Of a stretch of 14,423 nt of DNA, positions 6,683 to 13,347 are shown one piece after another. The first letter of the stretch is position 1. Every line of letters starts with the position of its first letter. The position numbers and the translations under genes are program-made. Under the pieces are notes generated by a model. That model was not told the DNA's origin, did no database searches, and saw only the letters and a program-made list of their open reading frames with translations. Source of the stretch: CAYOVG01 sp964407285 (lineage in GTDB: Bacteria > Desulfobacterota > Syntrophobacteria > Syntrophobacterales > Syntrophobacteraceae); the NCBI GenBank assembly GCA_964407285.1, contig CAYOVG010000171.1:1-14423 (forward strand), written 5' to 3'.

Positions 6683-7675
6683 TTACATCCGCAGGTTGGA
6701 GAAGATCATCCGGTATGCGGCGACCGCGGTGAAGCACGCATATGCGATCAGTGACAGCAGCGCCAGTTTCCGCTGCATCGGGGGAAGAATTTCCCTGAGA
6801 CTTTTAACCTTTCTGAAGGGCGTCAGAACGCCCACTCCCGTTCCGAACAAGGCTCCACCCATAATGGTCGCGAACATCGGGTATCCGATGTAGCCGTACT
6901 CCGCCTGCAGGATGCAGAAAGGGCAGTGGTGAGTGGGCAGTTCATAAATATAAACGGATATGAAGGAAATGATGGCGGCCATGGACAGGAAAAGCATGGC
7001 GAGGGCGGCGATGGAATAGGCGTATCCCCATTTTCCCCTCAGGTAGAAGACCGTTCCGATGCCGAGCGTCCCGGCCATGGCGTAGAAGTAGAACGGAGTA
7101 AACCAGCCCGGCGCCGGGAAGCCCGCGTCGGGACCGATGTCGAGGGCATCGGCGCTGAACTGCCTTCCGCAGCAGGAGGTCAGGATGTCGGGTTCGAGGC
7201 CCGCGAAATAGACGGCCTGCATGGCCGTTTCCGCGAGCAGCAGCGGCAGGATGCCGAGCAGCAGAATGTATTTCGCCTTTATGAGCGGGTAGTCGTATCC
7301 CCTGTTGTCCGCATGGTTCACGACGAGCCACAGGCCGGCGAGAAGGAAATTCGCCGTTTTCAGAAGGAGCACCGGGTAGCCCCATCCATTGACGTTGAGG
7401 GTCCCGGCGGCGCACATGGCCCCCACGAAGAGGTCGTGCAGACGGTCGGCCGTCCGGACGAACAGAAACAGGGAGGCGATCTGGAAGGCGAATGCGAAGG
7501 TAACGGCGGTGGAGATGAGGTAGGTCCTGTTTTCGAGGTCGAGCTGAAACTCGCTGCCGCTCCCGAGGTCCCATTTCCCGACGATCACGACCGCGTAGTA
7601 CGCGCCGTAGAGGAGCAGGGCGGCGGTGAGAGTTGAACCCGCGAGGAGCGACAGGATGGCGGGTTTGAATATCAC
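6683..7675 (-). CDS. Polytopic membrane protein with CC and HHCPFC motifs, ABC/NosL cluster
   Basis: I do not recognise a named family. The 330-residue protein has about eight or nine hydrophobic segments (for example 4-32, 52-74, 108-120, 136-156, 192-212, 219-244, 264-285, 306-323). Two motifs stand out: SCCG (Cys168, Cys169) in a loop after the fifth hydrophobic segment, and THHCPFCILQAEYGYIGYP (His249, His250, Cys251, Cys254). Such Cys/His sites between membrane segments could bind a metal such as copper or exchange disulfides; this is inference. The start is GTG at 7675, overlapping the ATPase stop as GTGA with AGGGA 8 nt upstream, so the two genes are probably translationally coupled. 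The frame is open a further 54 codons upstream, but that part is Arg/Gly/Pro-rich and only mirrors the ATPase tail repeats. VKOR-like activity is conceivable but unproven. Confidence 0.8.
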   Translation of the reverse strand: MIFKPAILSLLAGSTLTAALLLYGAYYAVVIVGKWDLGSGSEFQLDLENRTYLISTAVTFAFAFQIASLFLFVRTADRLHDLFVGAMCAAGTLNVNGWGYPVLLLKTANFLLAGLWLVVNHADNRGYDYPLIKAKYILLLGILPLLLAETAMQAVYFAGLEPDILTSCCGRQFSADALDIGPDAGFPAPGWFTPFYFYAMAGTLGIGTVFYLRGKWGYAYSIAALAMLFLSMAAIISFISVYIYELPTHHCPFCILQAEYGYIGYPMFATIMGGALFGTGVGVLTPFRKVKSLREILPPMQRKLALLSLIAYACFTAVAAYRMIFSNLRM

Positions 7676-8448
7676 GCCGGCGTTCCCTGATCGATGCCCC
7701 CCGGGTCCGCGACCCTCGGGTCCATGACTCCTGGGTCCGCGACTCTCGGGTCCGCGACTCTCGCGTGTGCGCCCTTCTGGTTTGTGACCTTTCCATCCCG
7801 CATTTCCACAATCCGGTCGACGGCGGGCGATTCGCACACGATGGGATCGTGGCCGGCGATGATGACGGTTTTACCCTGCCTCTTGAGTCCTTCGACGATA
7901 TGCATGAATTCACCGGAGAGTTTCGAATCCAGGTGGGCTGTCGGTTCGTCGGCTATTATGATGCGCGGATTGTTGATCAGCGCCCGTGCAATGGCGACAC
8001 GCTGTGCCTCCCCGCCGGAGAGCCATTCGACCCTGGCCAGGATCTTCCCGGCGAGGTTCATGCTGGTCATGAGTTGCGCCGCCCGGTCTCTTATTTCCGC
8101 GTATTTTTCGCCGGTCGGATAGGCGGGCAGCATCACGTTCTCGATGGCGCTGATCCCCTTTATGAGATGGAACTGCTGGAAAACGAAGCCGAAGGTCCCG
8201 CGCCGGATTTCGGCGAGGAACCGCCCCGGCAGGCTGGTTATTTCCCTGCCCATGAGCGTTATCCTGCCCGCCGTGGGCCGTGTCATGCATCCCAGGATGC
8301 TCAGAAGGGTCGTCTTCCCCGACCCGCTCGGTCCCTTCAGCACGGTGATCCGGTCCAGTTCCACGGTAAGGCTCACGTCGTCCAGGGCCGTGAACTCGTT
8401 TTCCTTGCCCGCGTTGTAGGTCTTCCTGATATTCTCCAGTACTATCAT
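7672..8448 (-). CDS. ABC transporter ATP-binding protein, LolD/MacB type
   Basis: This is the ATPase subunit that would drive the permease encoded just upstream. Of its 258 residues, about 1-224 form a complete nucleotide-binding domain: Walker A GPSGSGKT (39-46), Q-loop FQQ (90-92), signature LSGGE (143-147), Walker B IIIADE (163-168) and switch His200. The pattern is that of the MacB/LolD/FtsE group, which pairs with FtsX-like permeases in lipoprotein or extracytoplasmic work, often not classical transport. The tail (229-258) is a degenerate five-residue repeat of the form RVADP encoded by 15-bp DNA repeats, unusual for the family. ATG 8448 has AAGGAG about 10 nt upstream. The frame is open far upstream, but that part is antisense shadow over the permease. 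A 44-nt gap separates it from the permease. Confidence 0.93.
   Translation of the reverse strand: MIVLENIRKTYNAGKENEFTALDDVSLTVELDRITVLKGPSGSGKTTLLSILGCMTRPTAGRITLMGREITSLPGRFLAEIRRGTFGFVFQQFHLIKGISAIENVMLPAYPTGEKYAEIRDRAAQLMTSMNLAGKILARVEWLSGGEAQRVAIARALINNPRIIIADEPTAHLDSKLSGEFMHIVEGLKRQGKTVIIAGHDPIVCESPAVDRIVEMRDGKVTNQKGAHARVADPRVADPGVMDPRVADPGGIDQGTPA
7702..7761 (-). repeat. Four 15-bp tandem repeats coding for the ATPase tail
   Basis: Plus-strand units are CGGGTCCGCGACCCT (7702-7716), CGGGTCCATGACTCC (7717-7731), TGGGTCCGCGACTCT (7732-7746) and CGGGTCCGCGACTCT (7747-7761). A degraded fifth unit may follow. Because 15 is a multiple of 3, copy-number change keeps the ATPase frame and leaves the overlapping GTGA start of the next gene untouched. 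Confidence 0.9.
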
Positions 8449-8492
8449 TCGCGTCCGGCTCCTTCTCCTTGCGCGTTCGTCTGCATCGCGTA

Positions 8493-9659
8493 TCAATTTC
8501 TCATCACCCGGTCCGGCTCTATCGTTGCGGCCCTCCACACGGGGACGATAGTCACCGTCGTGTAGGGAACGACCACAAGGAGAAACAGCACCGCCACATG
8601 GTATGCATCGATGAAGGGCGTCAACCGGAATCTCGGATAGAGCACGGACCAGCCCTTCATCACGGGTTCGAAAAGCGCGGCGGATGTGAAGAATACATGG
8701 ATGTAAGCGAGCAGTATCCCGAGCGGAAATGAAGAGAGGGAAACCACCGCTCCTTCCCAGAACTTCATCAGCAGGATATCCGAAGTCTCCCAGCCGACCG
8801 CTTTCAAAATGCCGATCTCCTGGCGCTCCTCGGCGCTCAGGCCGGTTGCCTTGTCCCATGCAAGGATCGCGAACGCGATCATCGCTCCCGACAGTATCAC
8901 CAGCAGCACCCCCGCGCGCCAGTCGAACACGGCGTCGTAGGTGTTGAGCATCTCGCTCCTGCGGATGACTCTCGTGTCCGGCAGCATTTCCAGTATCTTG
9001 GCCGTGACCGTCGGGACCTCCCGCCCATTGGGGACTTTCACCGACAGGTCCGTGGCGTACTCGTCCGCCAGTCCGAACAGGCTGCGGAAATCCGGTTCGG
9101 AAATGAGCACCAGGTCCGACGACATGAGGGATGACTCGAGTGCCAGGACGCCCTTCACCCGCAGATCCATGGATTTGCCGTCGGAGGAATAAAAGGTCAC
9201 GGGGTCGCCCTTCACGAGGCCCGCAACCCTCGAAACGCCTTCCCCGACGGCGATGTGCCGCTCCTCCATCCGGAAGTCCGGCGGAACCATCAGCGTGTAG
9301 TCGGCTTCGGCGACGGGGTCGTGGTAGTATCCCCAGAGGCGGCGGGAGACCGAGTTCACTCCTCGAATCCGGCTTATCTTTTCCGCGTACCTTACGGGGA
9401 TGAGGTCGTGCCTTCCCGCAATGAGTCGCTGCACGACGAGTTCGGGCGCTCCCTCGAGAATGACGGAAGCCTCCCTCTTCATGGCTTCCGCAAAGAACAT
9501 GACGGAAGCCAGGCAGAACACGATCAGCACGTAAACGACGCACAGGGAGAGATGCCTCGCACAGCGCCGCAGAAGAGACGACAGGGTAAAATCCAGGATG
9601 TTCCTCTGTTTCTCAATCCACTCGCGCATGCGCTCCACCCTCGACCGAACCCGCGCCAT
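8493..9659 (-). CDS. ABC transporter permease, MacB/FtsX type
   Basis: This is the membrane subunit paired with the ATPase downstream. It shows the four-helix FtsX/MacB layout: one N-terminal transmembrane segment (HLSLCVVYVLIVFCLASV), a large extracytoplasmic domain of about 190 residues, then three C-terminal segments (around GVLLVILSGAMIAFAIL, VVSLSSFPLGILLAYIHVF and YHVAVLFLLVVVPYTTV). The cytoplasmic motif EERQEIGILKAVGW after the second segment and the final VWRAATIEPDRVMRN are typical of the family. With ATG 9659 it has 388 residues. ATG 9629 has a better placed Shine-Dalgarno (GAGGG, 8 nt) and would shorten the overlap with the upstream gene from 47 to 17 nt; TTG 9674 is also open. 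In MacB relatives such permeases act by mechanotransmission on periplasmic or lipid-linked substrates; which one here is unknown. Confidence 0.9.
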   Translation of the reverse strand: MARVRSRVERMREWIEKQRNILDFTLSSLLRRCARHLSLCVVYVLIVFCLASVMFFAEAMKREASVILEGAPELVVQRLIAGRHDLIPVRYAEKISRIRGVNSVSRRLWGYYHDPVAEADYTLMVPPDFRMEERHIAVGEGVSRVAGLVKGDPVTFYSSDGKSMDLRVKGVLALESSLMSSDLVLISEPDFRSLFGLADEYATDLSVKVPNGREVPTVTAKILEMLPDTRVIRRSEMLNTYDAVFDWRAGVLLVILSGAMIAFAILAWDKATGLSAEERQEIGILKAVGWETSDILLMKFWEGAVVSLSSFPLGILLAYIHVFFTSAALFEPVMKGWSVLYPRFRLTPFIDAYHVAVLFLLVVVPYTTVTIVPVWRAATIEPDRVMRN

Positions 9660-9999
9660 CACTACCACCCGCAACGCCGGCCGCGCTCCTTGCCGCGCCG
9701 GAGCCGCGGCGGGGCATCATGACGGGACCGGGCGCTATGATCGACCCGGCCGGGTAGTGTTCCAGTGCGGCCGGGTGGTCCTGGAACGGGGAGTGCCGGT
9801 CCGCCTGGGACGGGTGCCTGGCGTACGTGGCGCCGGTGCAGAGGCAGAGGTCGGTGAGTTGCAGCTTTTCCACCATTACGGTCTTTTGCTCCAGCAACTC
9901 ACGGGCGGCCCCGACGCTGTAGTTCGAATGGACGAACATGAAGCAAACGAGCAGAAGGCCCGTGGAAGTGAAAAGCAAAAACAGGTCGGATTTCCTCAA
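9613..9999 (-). CDS. Small membrane-anchored His-rich protein of the NosL/ABC cluster
   Basis: The 128-residue protein has one N-terminal membrane segment (6-24), a short helical stretch (31-48), then a distinctive segment RHPSQADRHSPFQDHP followed by AALEHYPAGS (61-86) with His62, His69, His75 and His81. The C-terminal third (97-128) is Ala/Gly/Ser-rich low complexity and overlaps the start of the permease gene. The likely start is TTG 9999 with GGAG 8 nt upstream; the frame continues open to an ATG at 10062, but that part covers a 13-bp hairpin and is proline-rich. I infer that the conserved-looking segment faces the periplasm, since the N-terminus is short and basic. Metal binding by the histidines is possible but not shown. 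I know no named family for it. Confidence 0.7.
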   Translation of the reverse strand: MRKSDLFLLFTSTGLLLVCFMFVHSNYSVGAARELLEQKTVMVEKLQLTDLCLCTGATYARHPSQADRHSPFQDHPAALEHYPAGSIIAPGPVMMPRRGSGAARSAAGVAGGSDGAGSVEGGAHARVD

Positions 10000-10027
10000 G
10001 GGAGCTTCTCCAGGGGAGGCCGGTAGG

Positions 10028-10060
10028 GCGGACGGCGGATATGGTCCATCCGCCGTCCGC
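10028..10060. repeat. Perfect 13-bp inverted repeat between the first two cluster genes
   Basis: GCGGACGGCGGAT (10028-10040), 7-nt loop ATGGTCC, ATCCGCCGTCCGC (10048-10060). It lies in the 159-nt gap after the NosL-family gene, about 30 nt before the TTG start of the small His-rich protein. Without a T-tract on the minus strand it is better read as an mRNA stability or partial-attenuation element than as an intrinsic terminator. Confidence 0.85.
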
Positions 10061-10158
10061 ACCCGGTTCCGCGGCCTGATCGCGGCTTGATCCGGCGCCG
10101 CCGGGGCGTCCGGCGTTACGTCGCCGAAGAGGTAGTGCGCCGATTCATTGAACCCTCG

Positions 10159-10686
10159 CTAATGCTGGTGTTTTTCCGCTGAAGCATTAATCCGCATCCG
10201 GGCCCTTTTCTCCCGGATCATCTTCGTGTCGGCGTACATGTCCTCGTAGGACGCCTTCATCGCGTCATCGAAAGCGACGATTTCGCCGCCGTTATTCTTG
10301 ACGAAAGCCTCGGCATCCTCCTTCTTTTCGAATGCCCACTTGGCCCTCTTGGTCATGACCCCGGGCTTTTCGCCTCCGACGACCCAGTAAGCCTTTTCCG
10401 CATCGATGAATTCTTTGCTGCCGAAGTCTCCGGCCTGAATCGATTTGGGCGACTTGTCCAGGTGCTGGGCAAGGTCGACCGCCAGGCAATGGATGCTGCA
10501 CGTGGCCGTGGCCGTCCCGTCATCGTACTCCACGGCCATTCTGCTGTGAGCGTACTGCCCCCGGTCCATGTTGCAGTACTTGCACCTGGGGTTCGCCTCG
10601 ATGTCGGCGGCCTGCCGGGCAAGAGCGATTCCCTGGGAAAATGCGAGTGAAAAAAACAACAAGCCTGCTGCGATCACCTTCACCAT
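10159..10686 (-). CDS. NosL-family periplasmic metal-binding protein
   Basis: The mature part resembles NosL, known as a Cu(I)-binding protein needed to assemble the copper sites of nitrous oxide reductase. It has 175 residues. Residues 1 to about 24 form a Sec signal peptide ending ALA-RQ; there is no lipobox cysteine, so it should be soluble in the periplasm rather than a lipoprotein like classical NosL. RCKYCNM (34-40) gives a Cys35/Cys38/Met40 site. A second pair, CSIHC (63-67), follows, and the C-terminus ends KHQH. The conserved helix ends around KKEDAEAFVKNNGGEIVAFDD. ATG 10686 has AAGGAGG 8 nt upstream; the frame is open 50 codons further but without features. It is the first gene of the cluster. 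No nosZ or nosDFY genes are nearby, so the target is probably a different enzyme. Confidence 0.87.
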   Translation of the reverse strand: MVKVIAAGLLFFSLAFSQGIALARQAADIEANPRCKYCNMDRGQYAHSRMAVEYDDGTATATCSIHCLAVDLAQHLDKSPKSIQAGDFGSKEFIDAEKAYWVVGGEKPGVMTKRAKWAFEKKEDAEAFVKNNGGEIVAFDDAMKASYEDMYADTKMIREKRARMRINASAEKHQH

Positions 10687-10700
10687 CTTTGTACCCTCCT

Positions 10701-11042
10701 TGCTTTGATCATGGGATTTGGATTGAAGAAAACCTGACTGGACGCCGTCTCCATATTCCGCCTGCGTGAAAGCGCAATCCGCCGTTGATCCTTCTCCAGT
10801 GGGACCGTCGAGGCCGTACGCGCCGCGGAGCGTCACCGGTTGGATTTTTCAGCGGGTATGTGTTGCCGGCATGCGACATTAGGGAAAGAAAACCTCCGGT
10901 GATGAAAAGGGTAGAGCAATCCGGCGGGCTGCTCCATCTGTCCGCGACAAATATATGAAAAAATCATGGCTACACGATATGACATCGAGGTTGACATTTC
11001 AAGTGCAGGCGGAGGGAAAAGCGGGTTGCTTCGAGCCTTCAT
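10701..11042 (-). other. Long leader and promoter region of the NosL/ABC cluster
   Basis: This stretch of about 340 bases has no convincing gene. It holds a candidate minus-strand promoter (10974-11002), a GAGCA/TGCTC hairpin (10914-10934) and an A-rich segment (10949-10965). If that promoter is used, the 5' leader would be about 280 nt, long enough for regulatory RNA structure. I recognise no known riboswitch. Confidence 0.45.
10974..11002 (-). promoter_or_regulatory. Candidate sigma-70 promoter of the NosL/ABC cluster
   Basis: On the minus strand TTGAAA (11002-10997, 5 of 6 matches) is followed after exactly 17 bases by TATCGT (10979-10974, 4 of 6). It lies between the end of the upstream acyltransferase gene and the NosL-family gene and points toward the latter. 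Confidence 0.5.
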
Positions 11043-12236
11043 CTACGGCGAGGGAGTCAGGTCCGGAATGGCCGGGTTGCCGTATTCAATCCCGATTTGA
11101 CCGAGGAGGGCCCGGTGCTGACTGATGTTCCGCCGGTGCCGGAATCGCACCAGGCGCCGGTACAATACATTCAACGGGGCGCCGTGGACTTTGACGAACA
11201 TAAAAACGGGCCGGAGGGCGCAGCCTCTCCGAACCTTGCTCTGATACGCTCCCATCCCGAAATCGATGGTCCGGACCCCTTCCTCGATCGCTTTCATTAT
11301 CGGAAAGTGATAGAAGACATTGAAGTAGGTCCCGTTCTTCCGGGTATGCTCCGGACTATGGCCGGCAATACACCCGTACCACTTCTCGCGGCCCGCAAGG
11401 AAGAGCGAACAGCCGATCGGCTCCCCATTCTTCCGGGCGATGAAAACCCTGGCCTTGTCTTTCAAGACGGCCTTTGCATCTTTGAAGAAACCGTCCCGCA
11501 AATTGGTTTTTTCGCCGCCATGGTATTTGGAATAGACGTTGTCCAGCATGGCTTTCATTTTTCGACTCGTGTCGTCGGATAATTCATCCTCGCATCGAAT
11601 GGCGACGCCGTCCCTCTCGCCCTTCTTCAGGTCGCTCTTCACCTGGTTGAGCCAGTTTCGACTCCTCTCCCTGATGAAACCGAGATACTCGTCGAAACTC
11701 TTCCAGGACTGCAGGTCGAGCACCGAATGGAGTCCCATGAGGCACCGCTCGTACCCCTGTTTCTCCAGCCCCCGCATCAGCCATCGGTCCTCTTCGGTCA
11801 GATAGAGAAACCCGGTCGATCTCAAACCCTCGCTTCTGGCGAGCGCCTCCGCATTCCGGGCAAGGGTCCCGACGATCTCATCGCTGTCTCGCGCCGGACC
11901 GCCGTTTCCCAGAACTCCCCCGCACGCGCTGAGCGGACAAAACGAAACCAGGCCGGGCTCCAGCGACAGTCCCAGGGAGTTTAAAATGTTCCTGTAATTC
12001 CCGAACACTCTTTCATCGAGCGTGGCGTACATACCCTGCGATTGGATGTAGAACACGCACGCGGCGACCGGATTTCCATTTTCACTGAGAATCATGTGCC
12101 GCTGATCATACCTGCCCGGGTTGGAGGTTTCGATCGAGCGGAGCCAGTCGTAGTCCTGCCCCACATCCCTCGCCAGTTTCGTCCAGCCATCCGCATCAAC
12201 CTGGGAAAAACTTTGCACGATATCGACATGGTACAT
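11043..12236 (-). CDS. GNAT/FemAB-like acyltransferase
   Basis: The 397-residue protein has the layout of two tandem GNAT-like halves found in FemAB- and CelD-type proteins (Acetyltransf_6-like), which transfer acyl or aminoacyl groups in cell-wall, polysaccharide or lipid pathways. The C-terminal half (about 185-350) is the most typical: RNWLNQVKSDLKKG (193-206), RVFIARKNGEPIGCSLFLA (263-281), YFNVFYHFPIMKAIEEG (304-320) and DFGMGAYQSKVRRGCAL (325-341), which matches the family's D-F-G...K...G block. There is no signal peptide or membrane segment, so it should be cytoplasmic. GGAGGAG 7 nt before ATG 12236 supports the start. It follows the FNT channel gene by 23 nt and is probably co-transcribed with it. 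The acceptor substrate is unknown. Confidence 0.8.
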   Translation of the reverse strand: MYHVDIVQSFSQVDADGWTKLARDVGQDYDWLRSIETSNPGRYDQRHMILSENGNPVAACVFYIQSQGMYATLDERVFGNYRNILNSLGLSLEPGLVSFCPLSACGGVLGNGGPARDSDEIVGTLARNAEALARSEGLRSTGFLYLTEEDRWLMRGLEKQGYERCLMGLHSVLDLQSWKSFDEYLGFIRERSRNWLNQVKSDLKKGERDGVAIRCEDELSDDTSRKMKAMLDNVYSKYHGGEKTNLRDGFFKDAKAVLKDKARVFIARKNGEPIGCSLFLAGREKWYGCIAGHSPEHTRKNGTYFNVFYHFPIMKAIEEGVRTIDFGMGAYQSKVRRGCALRPVFMFVKVHGAPLNVLYRRLVRFRHRRNISQHRALLGQIGIEYGNPAIPDLTPSP

Positions 12237-12259
12237 AGGATCGCTCCTCCCGCCGCGAA

Positions 12260-13312
12260 CTACGGATCCACTTCATCCTTGCCCGCTCCCGCAACGACCT
12301 GGGCATGATTGAGGGCGGCCACAAGCGATACTCCGCCTATCACGTTCCCCACCAGGGTCGGGAGTGTGAACTTCATCAGCACGTCGCCCAACGGCGCCGC
12401 TCCGACAACGACTGCAAAGAAGGCTTCCACGGAACCCGCGATGATGTGGGAAAATCCGCCAAGCCCGATGATGTACGTGATGATTATGATAACCGTCACT
12501 CGGGCGGTCTCTGCGAAAGGCAACAGCCAGACCATGAGGGCGATGAGCCACCCCGCGAAGACAGCCCGTAACAGGGTCGTCACGAAATCTCCCTCCATCG
12601 ATTCAAGGCCGAGTTGAGTGAATGTTTCCAGGACTTCGGGCCGGAAGATGCTGGTCGTCCCTATCATCCAGGCAAACAGGAGTGTCCCGATCATGTTTGC
12701 CGCAAACACGACGGTCCAGAGGCGCAATACGTGGGTCAATATGATTGCGGAGGGTTTTCGCAACAGAGGCAGAACGGGTGTGAGGGTGTTTTCCGTGAAC
12801 AACTGCTGCCTTCCGAGCACCACGATGAGGAAGCCGACGCTGTAGCCGAATTTCGAAATGAGCTGCCTCCAGGGTGTATCCGGAAGATTCGTCACGAAAA
12901 GTCCTTCCGCCACCAACGAAAACCCCATGGAAAGACCCGCGGCGAGGCCCGACCATGCCAGCGCCCATGACGGGCGGCGCAGTTCGTCCTCCCCCTCACG
13001 CCTGATCGCTTCATAAACGACGATAGCTCTCGGAGCCATCCGCCGCCGGACAACCCTCTTTTCCGACTGCCTCAGGATCGGCTGCACCGCTTCCTTCAAC
13101 TCGTCCGCGCATTCCTGCCCTTTTTCATCTTCTTCCGTTTCTTCCGTCTTCAGATTCAGTCCCCCTATCTGTCGGCATGGAACGGGAAATCGGTACTCCC
13201 CGGAAATATCCGCCCTTGCGGGTGATGACCCGCAACAGGCTCTACCTGCAATATAGGCATCGAAGTGGAACTTGGGTATCGGGACCGCCGCCTTCGGGTT
13301 CCATGGGATCAT
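12260..13312 (-). CDS. Formate/nitrite transporter family channel, YfdC type
   Basis: FNT channels are pentameric pores for small monovalent anions such as formate, nitrite or hydrosulfide. Residues from about 95 to 340 align with E. coli YfdC as I recall it: RAIVVYEAIRREGEDEL (95-111), GLAAGLSMGFSLVAEGLF (122-139), GRQQLFTENTLTPVLP (167-182), RLWTVVFAANMIGT (197-210), GWLIALMVWLLP (254-265), FSHIIAGSVE (287-296) with the central His289, and LPTLVGNVIGG (317-327). There are six membrane segments. YfdC-type members are a divergent subgroup with uncertain substrate. An acidic cytoplasmic region (56-75) precedes the core. The start is uncertain: ATG 13312 lacks a Shine-Dalgarno, residues 1-53 look unconserved, and no ATG, GTG or TTG lies between. 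It sits 35 nt after the receiver gene. Confidence 0.85.
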   Translation of the reverse strand: MIPWNPKAAVPIPKFHFDAYIAGRACCGSSPARADISGEYRFPVPCRQIGGLNLKTEETEEDEKGQECADELKEAVQPILRQSEKRVVRRRMAPRAIVVYEAIRREGEDELRRPSWALAWSGLAAGLSMGFSLVAEGLFVTNLPDTPWRQLISKFGYSVGFLIVVLGRQQLFTENTLTPVLPLLRKPSAIILTHVLRLWTVVFAANMIGTLLFAWMIGTTSIFRPEVLETFTQLGLESMEGDFVTTLLRAVFAGWLIALMVWLLPFAETARVTVIIIITYIIGLGGFSHIIAGSVEAFFAVVVGAAPLGDVLMKFTLPTLVGNVIGGVSLVAALNHAQVVAGAGKDEVDP

Positions 13313-13347
13313 GGGATGGATATGGATAGGAAGATGGGGCTAATCGA

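Noticed and set aside
7676..7837. N-terminal extension of the HHCPFC membrane protein to the ATG at 7837
   Set aside because: The extension is Arg/Gly/Pro-rich and only reflects the 15-bp repeats of the ATPase tail. GTG 7675 has a ribosome binding site and the coupled GTGA overlap.
8449..9543. Upstream extension of the ATPase frame to a 623-residue protein
   Set aside because: The extra 365 residues lie over the permease gene in another frame and are Arg/Gly-rich. The ATPase family begins at 8448.
10833..11042. 69-residue minus-strand frame between the acyltransferase and the NosL-family gene
   Set aside because: No ribosome binding site or domain; it covers the candidate promoter.
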